DNA of 64,000 bases from UBA11957 sp963603285. GTDB lineage: Bacteria > Bacillota > Clostridia > Lachnospirales > Lachnospiraceae. The notes below the pieces were generated by a model. The model saw only the letters and a list, made by a program, of their open reading frames with translations. It did no database searches and was not told where the DNA came from. Numbering within the stretch: position 1 is the first letter of the stretch; the number at the start of each line of letters is the position of its first letter. Made by a program: the position numbers and the translations under genes. The stretch spans positions 1 to 64,000 of the forward strand of contig CAVCMG010000003.1 in NCBI GenBank assembly GCA_963603285.1. Direction: 5' to 3'. Below are positions 43,572 through 52,887 of this stretch, piece by piece.

Positions 43572-44639
43572 TTATTCCTCCATTGCCAGCGCATACAAAA
43601 GCTTCACTGCACCGGGCAATATCTCATCTGGAAAAGAAAAAGCGCTGGTATGCAGCTGCGGATACTCTTCTCCGTCTCCGATGCCAAAGAAAGCGCCCTT
43701 ACATTCCTGCAAATAATACCCGAAGTCCTCTGACCAGCGCATGGGACTTTGCAGATCTATCGTCTGCATCCCCAGACCTTTGGCTGTCTTTTGCAGCCTT
43801 TCCACCTGGGCGGCGTGATTTTCCGTTGCCGGGAAATATTCGATTTCCTCTGTTTCGAGCAAAAAGCCGCCGCCCTCTGCCAGTTTGGCTGCCTGCGCTT
43901 TTATGTCAGCCAGATATGCTCTGAACACACTCTCTCTTTCCGCCCGGATCGTCATACAGATCTCACCGTCACTGGCAGATACGCCGTAGGCACTGCTGCC
44001 AAGCTCTGCTCCGATCACAGTCATCAAAAGGAACTGATCTCTCTGTACTTCGATTGCTTTTTCCTGTGCATATAAAAGGAGCTTCGCCAGCGCAATGCCC
44101 GGATTCTTACCATTTTCCGGGTAGGCGGCATGACTCGGCGTGCCCTGCATATGGATACGCAGACCGGTAGACCCACAGGCAAAGGTTCCTTTTTTCAAAA
44201 GTACCGCCCCTTTTGGATATCCAGGAATATTATGCAGGCCGTAAATACAAGCGATCTGCTTTTCCTGCAAAAGTTCCCGGCACAGCGCCGCGCCCTTTCC
44301 GATCTCTTCTGCAGGCTGAAAGATCATATAGGCATCCTGCGGCGGCGTTTTTCCGGTCAGCGCCTCTGCCAGACCGGCAAGAATCGCATTGTGGCCGTCA
44401 TGCCCGCAGTAATGACCGACCTGTCCGTCAGCGCCTGCCACGGCATCCATATCTGCCCGGAAGGCGACCGGCGGCCTGTTGCCACCCTTTTTTACGGCAT
44501 AAAACCAGCTGCCACGATCCACAACCTCGCTGTCTGTATGTTCCCGCAGCCAGTCCTGTATTACTTTCTTCGTTTTCTCTTCGCAAAAACTCTTTTCCGG
44601 AATTTTATGGAGTTTCTGACGCAATGCTATACATTCCAT
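43572..44639 (-). CDS. M20-family amidohydrolase (peptidase)
   Basis: A 355-residue M20 metallopeptidase/amidohydrolase of the type acting on N-acyl amino acids or indole conjugates. Zinc ligands are in CGHDGH (about residues 81-86) and FQPAEEIGKGA; the dimerisation domain is about 165-270. Start chosen at 44639, with AAGGA at 8 nt; the frame to 44675 has no site. The substrate is unknown. It is preceded 105 nt upstream by an MFS transporter gene. Confidence 0.88.
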   Translation of the reverse strand: MECIALRQKLHKIPEKSFCEEKTKKVIQDWLREHTDSEVVDRGSWFYAVKKGGNRPPVAFRADMDAVAGADGQVGHYCGHDGHNAILAGLAEALTGKTPPQDAYMIFQPAEEIGKGAALCRELLQEKQIACIYGLHNIPGYPKGAVLLKKGTFACGSTGLRIHMQGTPSHAAYPENGKNPGIALAKLLLYAQEKAIEVQRDQFLLMTVIGAELGSSAYGVSASDGEICMTIRAERESVFRAYLADIKAQAAKLAEGGGFLLETEEIEYFPATENHAAQVERLQKTAKGLGMQTIDLQSPMRWSEDFGYYLQECKGAFFGIGDGEEYPQLHTSAFSFPDEILPGAVKLLYALAMEE

Positions 44640-44744
44640 CCTGTATGTCCTTCTTTCATTTTCTCCAGCCGTCATTTTCTTTTACACTGCCATCTTCATC
44701 TGCGGGCAGCAAAAACATCCGCAGATACTTCCTGTATCTGCCCT

Positions 44745-45932
44745 TTATTCTTCCACAGAACGTCTGCGTTTTACCAGCAGCAGGCTCACAAGCAATGCTA
44801 TGGGAAATATCACTGCAGCCAGGATACCCCTTCTCAAATTATCCCCATATACTCCGGAAACAAAACCTGCCAGCGTCGGTCCGGAGGAACAGCCAAGATC
44901 GCCCGCCAGTGCCAGCAGGGCAAACAATGCCGTACCACCACGCCGCATAGAAGCCGCCGCCATGCTGAAGGTTCCCGGCCACATGATACCGACCGAAAGA
45001 CCACAGAGTGCACAGCCGACCAGTCCAAGAGCCGGTACCGGTACAAGAGCGATCAGAAGATACGATGCGATACACAAAAGCGCACTGGCTCCCATAAAAC
45101 GTTCCAGCCGGATCTTATCCCCATATTTGCCATAAAATGCACGGGATATCCCCATCAGAATACCAAAGGTCATCGGTCCGGCCAGATCACCCAGCGTCTT
45201 GGAAATGCCCAGTCCACGCTCCGCCAGAGCGGAAGCCCACTGGCTTACCGCCTGTTCACTGGCACCGGCACAAAGCATCATCAGAAACAGGATCCAGAAC
45301 AGTCCGTTTTTTAACAGCTCGCCAAGCTTCATCCCAGTCTCGCCCTCTTCGATCAGCGGAGCGATCGGCACGCCGATGAAAAGCAGTCCGTTCAGCACCG
45401 GGATCACCGCCCACAGCATAGCCAGAATCTTCCAGTTTTGGATACCAAATACAGCAAAAAACAGCGTGGAGACAAGGACAACGCCCACCTGCCCCCAGCA
45501 GTAAAACGAATGCAGAAGGCTCATGGCCTTTTCCTTATTGTCCGTCGGACAGGATTCCACCACCGGACTGATCAGGACCTCCAGAAGTCCACCGCCGACG
45601 GCATAGATCAGGATAGCGATCAGCAGTCCGATAAACGGGTCTTCAAAAAGCTCTGGCAGTACTGGCAAAAGGAAAAGTCCCACAGCCGATAAACCATGTG
45701 CCAGCAGCATGGACGCCCGATACCCGATCCTGTCCACAAAACCTACCGACAAAAGATCCACCAGAAGCTGTAAGCCAAAGTTAAACGTTACCAGAAGCGT
45801 GATCTTTGACAGGGGAATCCCGTAGCTGTCATGAAACGTCACGAACAAAAGTGGCACAAAGTTATTGACAATCGCCTGTACGATATACCCGATAAAGCAG
45901 GCATAGATCGTTTTCTGATATCCTTTTTCCAT
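44745..45932 (-). CDS. MFS transporter next to siroheme reductase
   Basis: A 395-residue, 12-helix major facilitator protein. It opens MEKGYQKTIYACFIGYIVQAI and includes LLSVGFVDRIGYRAS after helix 2, the usual loop motif. It begins directly after the stop codon of the siroheme reductase (TAA-ATG), so the two are tightly coupled. A role in moving a nitrogen or sulfur oxyanion or the reduced product is possible, but MFS sequence alone cannot say. Confidence 0.8.
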   Translation of the reverse strand: MEKGYQKTIYACFIGYIVQAIVNNFVPLLFVTFHDSYGIPLSKITLLVTFNFGLQLLVDLLSVGFVDRIGYRASMLLAHGLSAVGLFLLPVLPELFEDPFIGLLIAILIYAVGGGLLEVLISPVVESCPTDNKEKAMSLLHSFYCWGQVGVVLVSTLFFAVFGIQNWKILAMLWAVIPVLNGLLFIGVPIAPLIEEGETGMKLGELLKNGLFWILFLMMLCAGASEQAVSQWASALAERGLGISKTLGDLAGPMTFGILMGISRAFYGKYGDKIRLERFMGASALLCIASYLLIALVPVPALGLVGCALCGLSVGIMWPGTFSMAAASMRRGGTALFALLALAGDLGCSSGPTLAGFVSGVYGDNLRRGILAAVIFPIALLVSLLLVKRRRSVEE

Positions 45933-46886
45933 TTAACAGGTTGCACCTCCGACCATATGCAGCTTCGCCTCCAGGATTTCCTGCTTGCGCGCCAGAATAT
46001 CATCCGATAACAGCTGTGCCTGTACATTTTCAAAGCCCAGGCGCTCGATCGTCTGGCAGAAACGCTCACCGGTATTTCCCTGCTCGCGGAACAGTAAAAT
46101 CGCCTTTTCAATCACATCCAGCGCCTCTTCCTTCGATGTAAACACCTTGTCCAGCGCCCGGCCCATGGACACCTGCTTGCCCCAGCGTCCGCCGATATAG
46201 ATCTTGAAGCCGTATGTACCGTCTGTGATACTGTCAAACACACAGTTTCCCACACAGCGGCCACAATGGATACAGACCTTCTCATCGATCTGCATCTTGC
46301 CATCCACAACCTTTGCAGCGCCTACCGGACAGACCTTCGCAATCGCACATTTCTTACAGCCCATGCATTCCTCCGCCTTATACTGCGGAATCCGCTGTCC
46401 GATGATACCGATATCGTTCAGATTCGGCTTTACGCAGTTATTCGGACATCCACCCACTGCAATCTTAAACTTGTGCGGCAGCTTCACCTGACGATATCCC
46501 TTGTAAAATCTCTGATGAATCTCCTCCGACAGCGCATAGGAATCCAGCAAGCCGTACTGGCATGTCGTACCCTTACAGGACACCACCGGCCGCACTAAAG
46601 AACCCGTACCACCGGTCTCCATGCCCTCCTTTGCAATAAACGCCTGAAACTCCTCGATCTTTTCATACGGAATCCCCTGCACCTCGATCGTCTGCCGTGT
46701 CGTAAACAGCACCGTACCATTACCAAACTTCTCCGCCGCATCCGCAATACATCGCTGCTGCACCGCCGTAATCTTTCCATTCACCGTGATCACCCGCGCC
46801 GAAAACATATCCGTCCCCGTATTATTCAGGAAACCCATACCCTTCACACGCTTCACATCTGCCGCACTGACTGTAGCTGCTGCCAT
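45933..46886 (-). CDS. Small siroheme (sulfite/nitrite-type) reductase with ferredoxin domain
   Basis: A 317-residue, single-repeat siroheme-[4Fe-4S] reductase. The cofactor cysteines are CKGTTCQYG and GGCPNNCVKP (about residues 109-114 and 148-152). A ferredoxin insert follows with CMGCKKCAIAKVCPVG and CIHCGRCVGNC (two 4Fe-4S sites). The fold is half the size of assimilatory sulfite reductase and resembles anaerobic or F420-type small reductases. Substrate is uncertain: sulfite, nitrite or another oxidised compound. The adjacent MFS gene starts at once. Confidence 0.85.
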   Translation of the reverse strand: MAAATVSAADVKRVKGMGFLNNTGTDMFSARVITVNGKITAVQQRCIADAAEKFGNGTVLFTTRQTIEVQGIPYEKIEEFQAFIAKEGMETGGTGSLVRPVVSCKGTTCQYGLLDSYALSEEIHQRFYKGYRQVKLPHKFKIAVGGCPNNCVKPNLNDIGIIGQRIPQYKAEECMGCKKCAIAKVCPVGAAKVVDGKMQIDEKVCIHCGRCVGNCVFDSITDGTYGFKIYIGGRWGKQVSMGRALDKVFTSKEEALDVIEKAILLFREQGNTGERFCQTIERLGFENVQAQLLSDDILARKQEILEAKLHMVGGATC

Positions 46887-46917
46887 ATTTTTAATCTCCT
46901 TTCATTTTTAGTAAACA

Positions 46918-47140
46918 GGGGTCGAAGAACGATTCTCTGGTGTTTGGCCCCAGTCTTCACATATATATATTCTGTCCCAGCGACTTTCCCGAGCAAAAGA
47001 AACCTCCACTGGAGCTTTCTTTTCCATGCTCAGGCAGCAAGAGTCCGAGACTACAGGCTCGGACCGGCGCAGGCGGAGCGCAGGAGAGAATATATATGTG
47101 AAGACTGGGGCCAAATGCCGGAGAATCGTTCTTTGACCCC
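46918..47140 (+). repeat. Long-hairpin element D
   Basis: Arms 46918-46973 and 47087-47140 pair over 54-56 nt. The four base differences are all G.U on the plus strand, plus a 2-nt AT slip. The core (46974-47086) matches element A's core in reverse orientation: AGCGACTTTCCCGAG, AAGAGTCCGAG/CTCGGACC, GGCGGAGCGCAG. A hairpin AAAAGAAACCTCC/GGAGCTTTCTTTT (one C.C mismatch) is inserted. GTCCGTCC follows. It fills the gap between the siroheme reductase and glmS. Confidence 0.75.
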
Positions 47141-47151
47141 GTCCGTCCTAT

Positions 47152-48990
47152 TTATTCTACTGTAACACTCTTGGCAAGATTCCTCGGCTTATCCACATCC
47201 AGTCCCTTGGCCACACTGACATAATATCCCATCAGCTGCAGCGGAATCACCGCCAGAGACGTAGCAAAATGCTCATCCGTTTTCGGGATATATACCGTAA
47301 ACTCCGCCGTATCCTCGATCTCATAATTGCCATACGTCGTCAGACCCATCAGATACGCTCCACGGCTCTTGCACTCTACCATATTGCTGACCGTCTTTTC
47401 ATACAGACCGCTCTGGGTCAGCACACCGATCACCAGCGTACCATCCTCGATCAGACTGATCGTACCATGCTTTAACTCACCGGCTGCATACGCCTCACTG
47501 TGGATATAGGAAATCTCCTTCATTTTCAAACTTCCTTCCAGACTGATCGCATAGTCGATACCACGGCCGATAAAGAAGATATCCTTCGCATTGATCTGCT
47601 TGGACGCAAACCACTGGATACGTTCCTTGTCCTCTAAAATCTTTGTGATCTTCTCCGGCAGCGTCTCCAGCTCTGTCAGAAGCTCTGTATAATAGCTGTC
47701 CTCGATCGTGCCGCGGATCTTAGCGAACTGGATAGCCAGACAGTAGGCAGCGATCAGCTGTGTACTGTATGCCTTTGTCGTGGCAACAGCAATCTCCGGT
47801 CCGGCCAGTGTATAGAATACATTGTCTGCCTCGCGGGCGATGGAGCTTCCGATGACATTGACGATACCCAGTGTCTTAATGCCCTTTTCCTTGGCCAGAC
47901 GAAGGGCTGCCAGGCTGTCTGCCGTCTCACCGGACTGGCTGATGATCAATACCAGACCATTCTTGTCCAGCAGCGGATTGCGGTAACGGAACTCCGAAGC
48001 CAGCTCCACACGTACCGGGATCTTTGCCAGATCCTCGATCACATACTGGGCAGCCACACCGACATGGTAGGCAGAACCACAGGCTACGATATAAATCTGA
48101 GAAATACCCTGGATCTCTTCATCGGAAAGTCCTACATCCGACAGATCCAGCGCATCGCCTTTTTTTACAGAATGTAACGTATCTGCCACAGCTTTTGGCT
48201 GCTCATGGATCTCTTTGATCATAAAATGCTCGTAACCGGCCTTTTCTGCCGCATGGGCATCCCATTTGATCTCCACGCACTCCTTCTCGATCTCGTCACC
48301 GTCCAGATTGTAAAAGGTAATCTCACCCTTTCTCATGCGGGCCATTTCCATGTTACCGATATAGTATACATTCTTTGTATGGCTTAAGATCGCCGGTACA
48401 TCCGAACCAAGATAGGTCTCACCGTCAGCGATACCCAGCACCATCGGGCTGTCCTTACGTGCGGCATAGATCTCCTCCGGATATTCCTTAAACATAAAAG
48501 CAAAGGCATAGGAGCCACGGATACGCACCAGTGCATGGTTGATCGCATCGACCGGCGTATGCTCATACTTCTTATAATAATAATCTACCAGCTTCACAGC
48601 GACCTCTGTATCGGTCGAAGAATAGAAGGTATAGCCTTTGCGGACCAGCTTTTCCTTCAGCTCCTGATAATTTTCGATAATACCGTTGTGCACACCGACA
48701 ACATTGCCGTCATCGGATGTATGCGGATGGGCGTTTGTCTCTGAAGGTTCTCCATGGGTCGCCCAGCGCGTATGTCCGATACCGCAGGTTCCCTTCAGGG
48801 CGTTGCCGTTGTCTGTTTTTTCTTTTAAAGCGAGCAGACGGCCCTTTGCCTTGACGATCCGGGTATCCTCTTCGCCGTTACGCACAGCCAGTCCGGCCGA
48901 GTCGTATCCTCTGTATTCCAGCTTTGACAGTCCATCCAAAAGAATCGGCGCTGCCTGCCTGTTACCTGTAAATCCTACAATTCCACACAT
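47152..48990 (-). CDS. glmS: Glucosamine-6-phosphate synthase
   Basis: A 612-residue glutamine-fructose-6-phosphate aminotransferase, first step of hexosamine and cell-wall precursor synthesis. The glutaminase nucleophile is the N-terminal Cys after Met (MCGIVGFTGN). Two SIS sugar-isomerase domains follow (ACGSAYHVGV and GRGIDYAISLEG), ending with the family tail DVDKPRNLAKSVTVE. Length is normal. I see no glmS ribozyme in its 5' region. Element D lies past its stop codon. Confidence 0.97.
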   Translation of the reverse strand: MCGIVGFTGNRQAAPILLDGLSKLEYRGYDSAGLAVRNGEEDTRIVKAKGRLLALKEKTDNGNALKGTCGIGHTRWATHGEPSETNAHPHTSDDGNVVGVHNGIIENYQELKEKLVRKGYTFYSSTDTEVAVKLVDYYYKKYEHTPVDAINHALVRIRGSYAFAFMFKEYPEEIYAARKDSPMVLGIADGETYLGSDVPAILSHTKNVYYIGNMEMARMRKGEITFYNLDGDEIEKECVEIKWDAHAAEKAGYEHFMIKEIHEQPKAVADTLHSVKKGDALDLSDVGLSDEEIQGISQIYIVACGSAYHVGVAAQYVIEDLAKIPVRVELASEFRYRNPLLDKNGLVLIISQSGETADSLAALRLAKEKGIKTLGIVNVIGSSIAREADNVFYTLAGPEIAVATTKAYSTQLIAAYCLAIQFAKIRGTIEDSYYTELLTELETLPEKITKILEDKERIQWFASKQINAKDIFFIGRGIDYAISLEGSLKMKEISYIHSEAYAAGELKHGTISLIEDGTLVIGVLTQSGLYEKTVSNMVECKSRGAYLMGLTTYGNYEIEDTAEFTVYIPKTDEHFATSLAVIPLQLMGYYVSVAKGLDVDKPRNLAKSVTVE

Positions 48991-49385
48991 AAATGTTCTC
49001 CTTTTTTGTATGTTTATCTATCCAGAAAGTTCTGAAAATATGTCTGTCTTTTATTTCTAAAATCCGCTTTATCATAGCACATATTCGCATTTCTTACCAT
49101 TACTTTTTCCCGGCTCTTTTCCTTTGTATTTTAAAAGTTACTTTTTTCTCCATAAATAAACCGTAATTCATTATACTGCGCGTCCCATCTTTTATTATCT
49201 TTATTGTCTGATTCTTTTCTTTTGCATCTTTTTATTGTGCATTTTAACATATGAATTTTTTTCGCACAAATTTTCCCGGAAAATCCTGCACAGTTTTTAT
49301 GCGTGGTGCACATAGAACCGTGGGCATATTTGCCATATAGTTAAACCAGAAGATACGAAAAGCCAACAGAAAGGAGTGATTCTCT
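48991..49385. other. 395-nt divergent promoter region
   Basis: Very AT-rich, no gene seen. On the plus strand TTGCAT, 17 nt, TAACAT (around 49224-49253) is a possible promoter for the UroD-like locus; on the minus strand TGCTATGAT is an extended -10 for glmS. No glmS ribozyme core was seen. Confidence 0.4.
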
Positions 49386-50375
49386 ATGATGACATTACGT
49401 GAAAACGCCATGGCGATCTACAATCGTGAGCAGCCGGATTTTTACAGTGATCTGATGGAAGCGATCGAGCTGGTACCGGATCCGGTGCTGATGTCCGGCT
49501 TCGGACCGCAGACCGGTGAAGACTACAAGGATCCCTGGGGCGTAACATGGAGGTTCAACCCCGGCGCACCCGGCCCGCATCCACACATCACCGAAGAAAA
49601 CAAAGTCATCAAAGATATCGAAAAATGGGAGGAACAGGTGACAGTTCCCGGCTTCGATGGTCTTGACTTCGGCCCGGCGATCCAGGTCGCAGAAGCAACC
49701 AACCGTAAGGAAAAATTCGTAGGTTTCATGTTTGGCGGAGGCCTTTTTGAACGGACACATTTCCTGATGGGAATGGAAGATGCACTGGTCAACTACCTTG
49801 AATATCCGGACGAGATGGCGGCATGGCTTCGCAAGATCGCGGATTACAAGATTGCCTATATCCGGCTGATGGCAGAAAAGGTACACCCTGATATCATCTT
49901 CTATCACGATGACTGGGGTTCCAAGCAGAACGTGTTCCTGCCACCAACGGTATGGCGTGAGCTGATCAAGCCACTCCAGACAGAGATTGCCTCTGTGATC
50001 CATGAATGTGGCATGATCTATATGCACCATGCAGACTGCATCTGCCAGCCAATCGTAAAGGATATGGTCGAGCTTGGCGTAGACATCTGGCAGGGCGTTA
50101 TCGCACAGAACGATATCGTTAAGATCCAGGAGATCACCGAAGGTAAGCTGGCCATGGTCGGCGGCATCGACGGTCCGGCGATCGACATTGACGGCATCTC
50201 CAAAGCAGCGATCCGCAAAGAGGTCAGAAGAGCCATCGACACCTACTGTCCGGGTGGCAGATTCTATCCGGGTATTCCGAACGGTGTCTGCTACAGAGAG
50301 TGGAACAATTCGATTTTCATGGATGAGCTTCACACATACGGCAGACAGTTTGCAAAAGAGCATCCTGTCGGCTAA
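49386..50375 (+). CDS. UroD-like (corrinoid methyltransferase type) protein 1
   Basis: A 329-residue protein of the uroporphyrinogen decarboxylase superfamily, close to methylcobamide methyltransferases (MtaA, CmuA, vanillate-type) rather than haem-pathway UroD. The conserved stretch VHPDIIFYHDDWGSKQ is shared with the second UroD-like gene of this locus, and GMIYMHHADCICQP has His and Cys residues that could bind zinc. Later VDIWQG also recurs. AAAGGAG precedes the start. The locus continues with an MFS carrier and a second family member; it probably demethylates a methoxylated or methylated compound (inference). Confidence 0.75.
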   Translation: MMTLRENAMAIYNREQPDFYSDLMEAIELVPDPVLMSGFGPQTGEDYKDPWGVTWRFNPGAPGPHPHITEENKVIKDIEKWEEQVTVPGFDGLDFGPAIQVAEATNRKEKFVGFMFGGGLFERTHFLMGMEDALVNYLEYPDEMAAWLRKIADYKIAYIRLMAEKVHPDIIFYHDDWGSKQNVFLPPTVWRELIKPLQTEIASVIHECGMIYMHHADCICQPIVKDMVELGVDIWQGVIAQNDIVKIQEITEGKLAMVGGIDGPAIDIDGISKAAIRKEVRRAIDTYCPGGRFYPGIPNGVCYREWNNSIFMDELHTYGRQFAKEHPVG

Positions 50376-50437
50376 TGAACGATGACATACATAAAGGAAA
50401 GACACGAACATATTGTTTATAAAGGGGGAAATTTACT

Positions 50438-51589
50438 ATGTCAGATACTACGAAAAAGGTTTCCGGTATCGGTACTTTTGCGATACTGAGTCTGTACCTG
50501 GTTTCTATGGGCTTCTCAGTTGTTACACCGGCCATGGCTACACTGGCTGAACACTTTGCAGGTAAAGACGTTTCCTGGTTCTCCACACTGCCGACATTAT
50601 TCATTGTCGTTGGTACTTTCGCAGGTGGTCAGGTGATGGGCAGGAAATTCAGCTGCAAATCGATGGCTATCATCGGTTCTCTGATCGCTCTGATCTTTGG
50701 ATGTGCACCGGCACTGTTTGACAACTACGTTGGCACACTGATCTGCCGTGCAGCTTTCGGTTTTGGTATGGGCTTTATGTCTCCGCTTGGCAACGCACTG
50801 ATCGTTGGTAACTTTGAAGGCCAGAAACAGGCTTCCTTACTTGGTTACGGTACACTTTGCATGAACGGTGGCGGTATCATCCTGCAGATGCTCGGTGGTA
50901 TGCTTGCCGGTAAAAACTGGCAGCTCACCTTCTGGGGCCATCTGTTTATGGCGATCGGCCTGATCATGGCTTTCTTCCTTCCGGAACTGCCGAAGGTTGA
51001 GGCACCGGCACAGGGCGCTGTTAAGGAAAAGGTTTCCAAATCCGTATGGGTTATCGCTGTCATGCTTTTAGTTTACAATGTACTGAACTTCCCGATCATG
51101 ATGAACCTTTCCGTACTGTTCATCAACAGAAATGCCGGTGGTGCTGCTGTAGCTGCTACGACACTTTCTCTGTACACGGTATTCGGATGTATCGCAGGTT
51201 TCCTGTTCGGTCAGCTCTTTAAGATCATGAAAAAATACATCATCGGTGTAGGTTTCGTGATCTGTGCAACAGGTGCTCTGATCGTTTACATCGGCCAGAC
51301 AGCTACTCTGATGACTGTTGGTACTGTAATGCTTGGCTTTGGTTTCTCGATGATCTTCCCGGCCTGCATGGCATGGGCTGGTATGTCCACACCGCCGGCA
51401 ACAATCGCCACAGCGTCTGCTCTGATCCTGGCTCTGATGAACCTTGGCGGATTCTTATCTTCCTTCTGGTTACAGCTGTTAAACGCAGTTGCCGGAGAAT
51501 CTGTTCTGTCTGCAATCCTTGTAGAGATCGTTGTCTTCTATGTACTGGCTGTAGTCTTCTTTATCCGCAGCCCGTTCAGAGAGAAATAA
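50438..51589 (+). CDS. MFS transporter between two UroD-like genes
   Basis: A 383-residue, 12-helix MFS protein. It opens FAILSLYLVSMGFSVVTPAM with the expected GGQVMGRKFSCKSM loop after helix 2. The gene sits 62 nt after UroD-like 1 and about 107 nt before UroD-like 2, so it likely imports or exports the substrate or product of the demethylation. The substrate is not identifiable. Confidence 0.8.
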   Translation: MSDTTKKVSGIGTFAILSLYLVSMGFSVVTPAMATLAEHFAGKDVSWFSTLPTLFIVVGTFAGGQVMGRKFSCKSMAIIGSLIALIFGCAPALFDNYVGTLICRAAFGFGMGFMSPLGNALIVGNFEGQKQASLLGYGTLCMNGGGIILQMLGGMLAGKNWQLTFWGHLFMAIGLIMAFFLPELPKVEAPAQGAVKEKVSKSVWVIAVMLLVYNVLNFPIMMNLSVLFINRNAGGAAVAATTLSLYTVFGCIAGFLFGQLFKIMKKYIIGVGFVICATGALIVYIGQTATLMTVGTVMLGFGFSMIFPACMAWAGMSTPPATIATASALILALMNLGGFLSSFWLQLLNAVAGESVLSAILVEIVVFYVLAVVFFIRSPFREK

Positions 51590-51610
51590 TCATTCGAACA
51601 TTCTATACTG

Positions 51611-51635
51611 CAGGAGTTGCTTAGGGCAGCTCCTG
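51611..51635 (+). other. Hairpin between MFS and second UroD-like gene
   Basis: CAGGAGTTGC pairs with GCAGCTCCTG (10 bp, one wobble) around TTAGG. No T-run follows, so read-through is expected. Confidence 0.4.
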
Positions 51636-51696
51636 TGGGATGTTAAAAAAACAAATAAAACAAAATAAATCACATATGCAACAGGAGGTATTTACT

Positions 51697-52755
51697 ATGT
51701 TAACAGCAAAAGAAAATATGATTCAGGTTATCGAAGGCGGCAAGCCGGATCGTTTCGTCAACCAGTATGAGGCAGTTTCCCTGCTCTTCCATCCGTTCCT
51801 GATGAAATCCCCGATGGTTCCGAAGGGAACAGCTGTTAAGGACGCTCTGCCGAACGCATGGGGTATCTATTTTGCATTCCCGGAGAACACACCTGGCTCT
51901 TTCCCGGTACAGGATCAGGAGCATCTGCTGGTTAAGGATATCGAGCACTGGCAGGATTATGTAAAGGTTCCGTCTCTGGACTTTACGGATGAGGAATGGG
52001 CCGCTGCCAAGGCTATGTATGATTCTGTGGATGGTACAAAGACGATGAAGGCTCTGTTTGTAGCTCCTGGTCTGTTTGAGCAGTGTCATCATATGTGTAC
52101 AATCGAGGAAGTTCTGATGGCTATGTATGAGAGTCCGGATGAGCTGCATGCGATGATCGATATGCTGACAGAGTTTGAACTTAAAATGGCTGAGGGTATC
52201 TGTGAACACATTCATCCGGAGGCTATTTTCCATCATGACGACTGGGGCAGCCAGAAGAGTACGTTCATGAGTCCGGAGATGTTTGAGGAGTTCTTTGTTG
52301 AGCCGTACAAGAAGATTTATGGTTACTATCATGAGCACGGTGTTAAATATGTGTTCCATCATTCTGACAGCTATGCTGCTACTCTGGTACCGGCTATGAT
52401 CGAGATGGGTATTGATGTATGGCAGGGCTGCTTCTCTACGAATGATCTGCCGACTCTGATTGAGAAATATGGCGACAAGATCACTTTCATGGGTGGTATT
52501 GAGAACTGTCTGGTTGACTATGAGGGATGGACAGAGGAAAACTGCCGCAAGGTTGTTCGTAAGACGATCGATGCCTGCACGGCTAATGGCAACAAGTACT
52601 TTATTCCTTGTATCGCTCAGGGTGGTCCGGGGTCTGTATTCCCGGGTGTTTACAAGAGTATGTGGGATGAGATTGATAAGTATAATATTGAGAAGTTTGG
52701 ATGCACACAGGAAGAACTGGATGAGGCAAGACTTCCGATCAATATTATGTTCTAA
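51697..52755 (+). CDS. UroD-like (corrinoid methyltransferase type) protein 2
   Basis: A 352-residue second member of the same superfamily. It shares IHPEAIFHHDDWGSQKS and IDVWQGCFSTND with protein 1 but has HHSDSY instead of HHADC at the putative metal site, so the two are paralogous with different ligands. Start chosen at 51697 with ACAGGAGG; the longer frame from 51640 lacks a site. A strong terminator follows. One protein may demethylate the substrate onto a corrinoid and the other transfer the methyl onward, but no corrinoid protein is in the window. Confidence 0.75.
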   Translation: MLTAKENMIQVIEGGKPDRFVNQYEAVSLLFHPFLMKSPMVPKGTAVKDALPNAWGIYFAFPENTPGSFPVQDQEHLLVKDIEHWQDYVKVPSLDFTDEEWAAAKAMYDSVDGTKTMKALFVAPGLFEQCHHMCTIEEVLMAMYESPDELHAMIDMLTEFELKMAEGICEHIHPEAIFHHDDWGSQKSTFMSPEMFEEFFVEPYKKIYGYYHEHGVKYVFHHSDSYAATLVPAMIEMGIDVWQGCFSTNDLPTLIEKYGDKITFMGGIENCLVDYEGWTEENCRKVVRKTIDACTANGNKYFIPCIAQGGPGSVFPGVYKSMWDEIDKYNIEKFGCTQEELDEARLPINIMF

Positions 52756-52783
52756 GTTTAATATTGGCAATTCTTCTCTCAGG

Positions 52784-52817
52784 AGAGGCAGGGGCTTTGG
52801 TTCCTGCCTCTCTTTTT
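52784..52817 (+). terminator. Terminator of the UroD-MFS-UroD operon
   Basis: AGAGGCAGG and CCTGCCTCT (9 bp), 10-nt loop, followed by CTTTTT. GACGGACGG follows. Confidence 0.85.
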
Positions 52818-52887
52818 GACGGACGGCGACTTCCTTTACATCCTCTTATATTGTTCTGGTATTTGCCAGAGTTCTTCACTTTATCGA

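Noticed and set aside
48991..49100. glmS ribozyme upstream of glmS
   Set aside because: The conserved core sequences of the ribozyme are not visible on the minus strand ahead of glmS.
49395..50411. A 338-codon frame opposite UroD-like 1
   Set aside because: Shadow of the coding strand; no ribosome-binding site or domain, and the plus-strand protein has clear family motifs.
51700..52770. A 356-codon frame opposite UroD-like 2
   Set aside because: Same reason; the product is Cys/His/Leu-rich without any domain.
52812..52830. GACGGACGG after the UroD operon terminator as a fifth member of the hairpin-motif set
   Set aside because: The motif is on the opposite side and strand relative to the hairpin and the hairpin is an ordinary 9-bp terminator.
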